Shown in pieces: positions 62,142 through 64,000 of a stretch of 64,000 nucleotides of DNA. Position numbers and translations under genes: made by a program. The stretch spans positions 105,208 to 169,207 of the forward strand of contig NZ_BCQP01000012.1 in the NCBI RefSeq assembly GCF_001552135.1, given 5' to 3'. Below the pieces are notes generated by a model. The model did no database searches. It saw nothing but the letters and a program-made list of their open reading frames with translations, and was not told the origin of the DNA. Position 1 is the first letter of the stretch. Every line of letters begins with the position of its first letter. The DNA comes from Actinomadura chibensis NBRC 106107 (lineage in GTDB: Bacteria; Actinomycetota; Actinomycetes; Streptosporangiales; Streptosporangiaceae).

Positions 62142-64000
62142 AGGGAGCCGTCCGATTCGAGCCAGCTGTCCAGGGCGCGGACGCGGCGGACGCAGTCGGC
62201 CGCCGCGACGTGGTCGCCGAGCGCGAGGTGGGAGTCGCGCAGCAGCTCCAGGGCCTGCCGCAGGCCGCGCTGGTCGTCCATGTCGCGGCGGACGACGATC
62301 TCGGCGTTGACGTGCTCGACCGCGCGGGCGTGCTTGCCGAGCAGCCGGCACGCGCGGGCCATGGTGTGCAGCGAGTACGCCTGCTCGCGGGTGTCGCCGA
62401 GCTCGGTGGCGAGGTCGAGGGCGCGGCGCCCGGCGTCCAGGGCGTCGTCGGCGCGGCCGAGGTCGAGGTGGATCGCGGCGAGGTGGACGAGCGCCGTCCC
62501 CTCGCTGTGCCGGTCGCCGACCTCGCCCAGGTACTGGAGCGCCTCCAGTTCGCGTTCGAGCGCCTCCTCGGGGCGTCCGGCGCGGCGCAGCACGGCGGCG
62601 AGGGTGTCCATCCCGACGCCGAGGCCGTACCAGTCGCCGCCCTCCCGGCGGATCCGCAGCGCCTGCCGGGCGGCGCGCTCGGCGTCCTCGGGCAGGCCGA
62701 GCCGCGAGTAGGTGCGGGCGAGGCTGCCGAGCGTCCCGGCCATGCCGCCCTGCGCGCCGAGCCGGTGCCACAGGTCGAGGGCCTCCAGGCCGAGGACGAA
62801 CGCCTCCCGGTGCCGCCCGAGCCGCCGCATGGCGACCGACAGGTGCTCCAGGTCGTTGGCCTCGCCGTGCTGGTCGCCGATCTCGCGGCGGATCTCCAGG
62901 GCGCGCAGCAGGTGCTCGCGCGCCTCCCGGTACCGGCCGAGCCGCCAGTGGACGATCCCGATCTGCGACAGCGCCTCCGCCTCGCCGTGCCGGTCGCTGG
63001 TCTCGCGGTGCAGCCGCAGCGCCTGCCCGCAGTAGGTGAACGCCTCGGCGAACTTCGCGGCGTCGCACATCAGCATGCCAAGCGTGGTCAGCGCGCGGGC
63101 CTCGCCGTGCCGCGCGCCCACGGCGCGGTAGGTGCGCAGGGCCTGCTCGGCGTCCTGCTGGGCCATGTCGCGGAGGCCCAGCGCGGCGTTCATGCGGGCG
63201 AGCTCCGTCAGCGCCTGCGCCGCGCCGTGCATGTCGGCGAGCTCCTGCCGGATGTAGAGGGCCTCCAGCGCGTGCGACACCGCCTCGTGGACGTTCCCCT
63301 GCCGCCGGTGGACCTGCGCGACGGTGAGCAGCGTCTCGGCCACGCCCGGCTCGTCGCCGATCCGCCGCCGCGCGCCGAGCGCCTCGGCCGCGTGGCCGAG
63401 CGCGGCCTCGTAGTCGCCGAGCCCGAGGCAGGCGCGGGCGAGGGTGTCGTGGGCCCGCGCGACGCCCGCGTCGCCGCCCCCGCCGCCGCGGTCGCGGAGC
63501 TCCTCGTGGATGGCGAGCGAGCGGCGCGCGTGCTCGATGCCGGTCAGGTAGCGGCCGAGCGCCACGTGCACGTCGGCGAGGGTGGCGAGCGCGGCGGCCT
63601 GCCCGTACCGGTCGGGCGGGTCGACGGCGCGGAACCCGCGGCGCGCGTCCTCCCCGTAGCCGATGGCCTGGACGGAGTCGCCCAGCTCGAAGTGCGCGGT
63701 GGCGAGGTTGTGCAGCATGACGGCGGCGGCGGCCCAGTCCTCCTCGGTGCGGGCCGCGTGCAGGCCCGCCTGGTGGACGGCGATGTTGTCCTCGCTGTAG
63801 CGGCGGAACTCCTGGAAGTCGAACAGGGCGTCGGCGAGCTCCCAGCACGTCCGGTGCAGGCCGAGCCGGGCGGCCTGGTGGACGGCGGCGACCAGGTTGC
63901 GCCGCTCGGACTCGAACCAGGCGAGCGCGGCGGCGCGCTCGTCCCCGGCGGGCGGGCGCTCCCGCCGCTCGCCCCGGTGCACGGCCGGGCGGGGCCGTCC
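62132..64000 (-). CDS. Tetratricopeptide repeat protein, C-terminal part (5' end outside window)
   Basis: The frame is open from the window edge to a TGA at 62132-62134, giving at least 622 residues. It starts with AALAWFESERRNLVAAVHQAARLGLHRTCWELADALFDF, the segment that links the NB-ARC ATPase to the TPR part in AfsR-like STAND proteins. About 13 TPR-type helical pairs follow (ALEIRREIGDQHGEANDLEHLSVAMRRLGRHREA and similar). The upstream part probably holds an NB-ARC ATPase and perhaps a DNA-binding or sensor domain, but that is inference. Such proteins act as signal-responsive switches. Confidence 0.85.
   Translation of the reverse strand, partial: GRPRPAVHRGERRERPPAGDERAAALAWFESERRNLVAAVHQAARLGLHRTCWELADALFDFQEFRRYSEDNIAVHQAGLHAARTEEDWAAAAVMLHNLATAHFELGDSVQAIGYGEDARRGFRAVDPPDRYGQAAALATLADVHVALGRYLTGIEHARRSLAIHEELRDRGGGGGDAGVARAHDTLARACLGLGDYEAALGHAAEALGARRRIGDEPGVAETLLTVAQVHRRQGNVHEAVSHALEALYIRQELADMHGAAQALTELARMNAALGLRDMAQQDAEQALRTYRAVGARHGEARALTTLGMLMCDAAKFAEAFTYCGQALRLHRETSDRHGEAEALSQIGIVHWRLGRYREAREHLLRALEIRREIGDQHGEANDLEHLSVAMRRLGRHREAFVLGLEALDLWHRLGAQGGMAGTLGSLARTYSRLGLPEDAERAARQALRIRREGGDWYGLGVGMDTLAAVLRRAGRPEEALERELEALQYLGEVGDRHSEGTALVHLAAIHLDLGRADDALDAGRRALDLATELGDTREQAYSLHTMARACRLLGKHARAVEHVNAEIVVRRDMDDQRGLRQALELLRDSHLALGDHVAAADCVRRVRALDSWLESDGSLDM

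Overview
The window is very GC-rich DNA (roughly three quarters G+C by eye) from an actinomycete. It carries a proteasome beta-subunit end, WhiA, RbpA, a mycothiol-dependent maleylpyruvate isomerase-type enzyme, OpcA and many genes with the actinobacterial leaderless promoter pattern (TANNNT about 6-7 nt before an ATG or GTG). Gene content and order resemble Streptosporangiales, perhaps an Actinomadura-like Thermomonosporaceae, but the genus is an inference. No rRNA, tRNA, CRISPR array, IS element or prophage was seen.

Layout. 1-2137: end of a proteasome beta-type gene, then DNA polymerase X (polX). 2148-5550 (minus): heme A/O synthesis (ctaA, ctaB) with a PrsW-type protease between them. 5997-18083 (plus): a pentose-phosphate/glycolysis cluster, tkt-tal-three tandem PGI-like genes-zwf-opcA-pgl. 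18185-37765: an accessory stretch with an L,D-transpeptidase lipoprotein, a cupin, ferredoxin with a SufR-like regulator, two histidine kinase/response regulator pairs, MFS pump/MarR, an ECF sigma factor, TetR/methyltransferase, MocR, phosphodiesterase, XRE/racemase, a PEP-mutase-family remnant, and an FAD oxidoreductase group. 37906-41873: methyltransferase, glyA with a ZTP riboswitch candidate, TetR and alpha/beta hydrolase. 41958-45859 (minus): gap-pgk-tpiA-secG-rbpA. 46071-49202 (plus): three related membrane proteins of unknown function. 49385-58362 (minus): uvrA, two Rieske lipoproteins, uvrC-rapZ-yvcK-whiA. 58586-64000: TetR/SnoaL pair, MBL-fold protein, mycothiol enzyme, Crp/Fnr regulator and the C-terminal part of a TPR protein that runs off the window.

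How genes work together. tkt, tal, pgi-like, zwf, opcA and pgl cover the oxidative and non-oxidative pentose phosphate pathway, and gap, pgk and tpiA supply lower glycolysis. uvrC-rapZ-yvcK-whiA is a conserved actinobacterial block. Many accessory genes sit as divergent regulator/target pairs, and for several of these the intergenic palindromes that look like operators can be read directly.

Most notable observations: (1) three consecutive, diverged PGI/SIS-type paralogs in one operon, each having lost a different set of active-site motifs, with an apparent one-base frameshift at the end of the second; (2) a three-gene operon of TPM-like membrane proteins, two of which share a cytoplasmic NPLHGD plus Cys-rich module, placed head-on between gap and whiA; (3) a G6/C6 palindromic repeat found once between genes and once inserted in frame inside uvrC; (4) a remnant of a PEP-mutase-family gene kept open by in-frame deletions.
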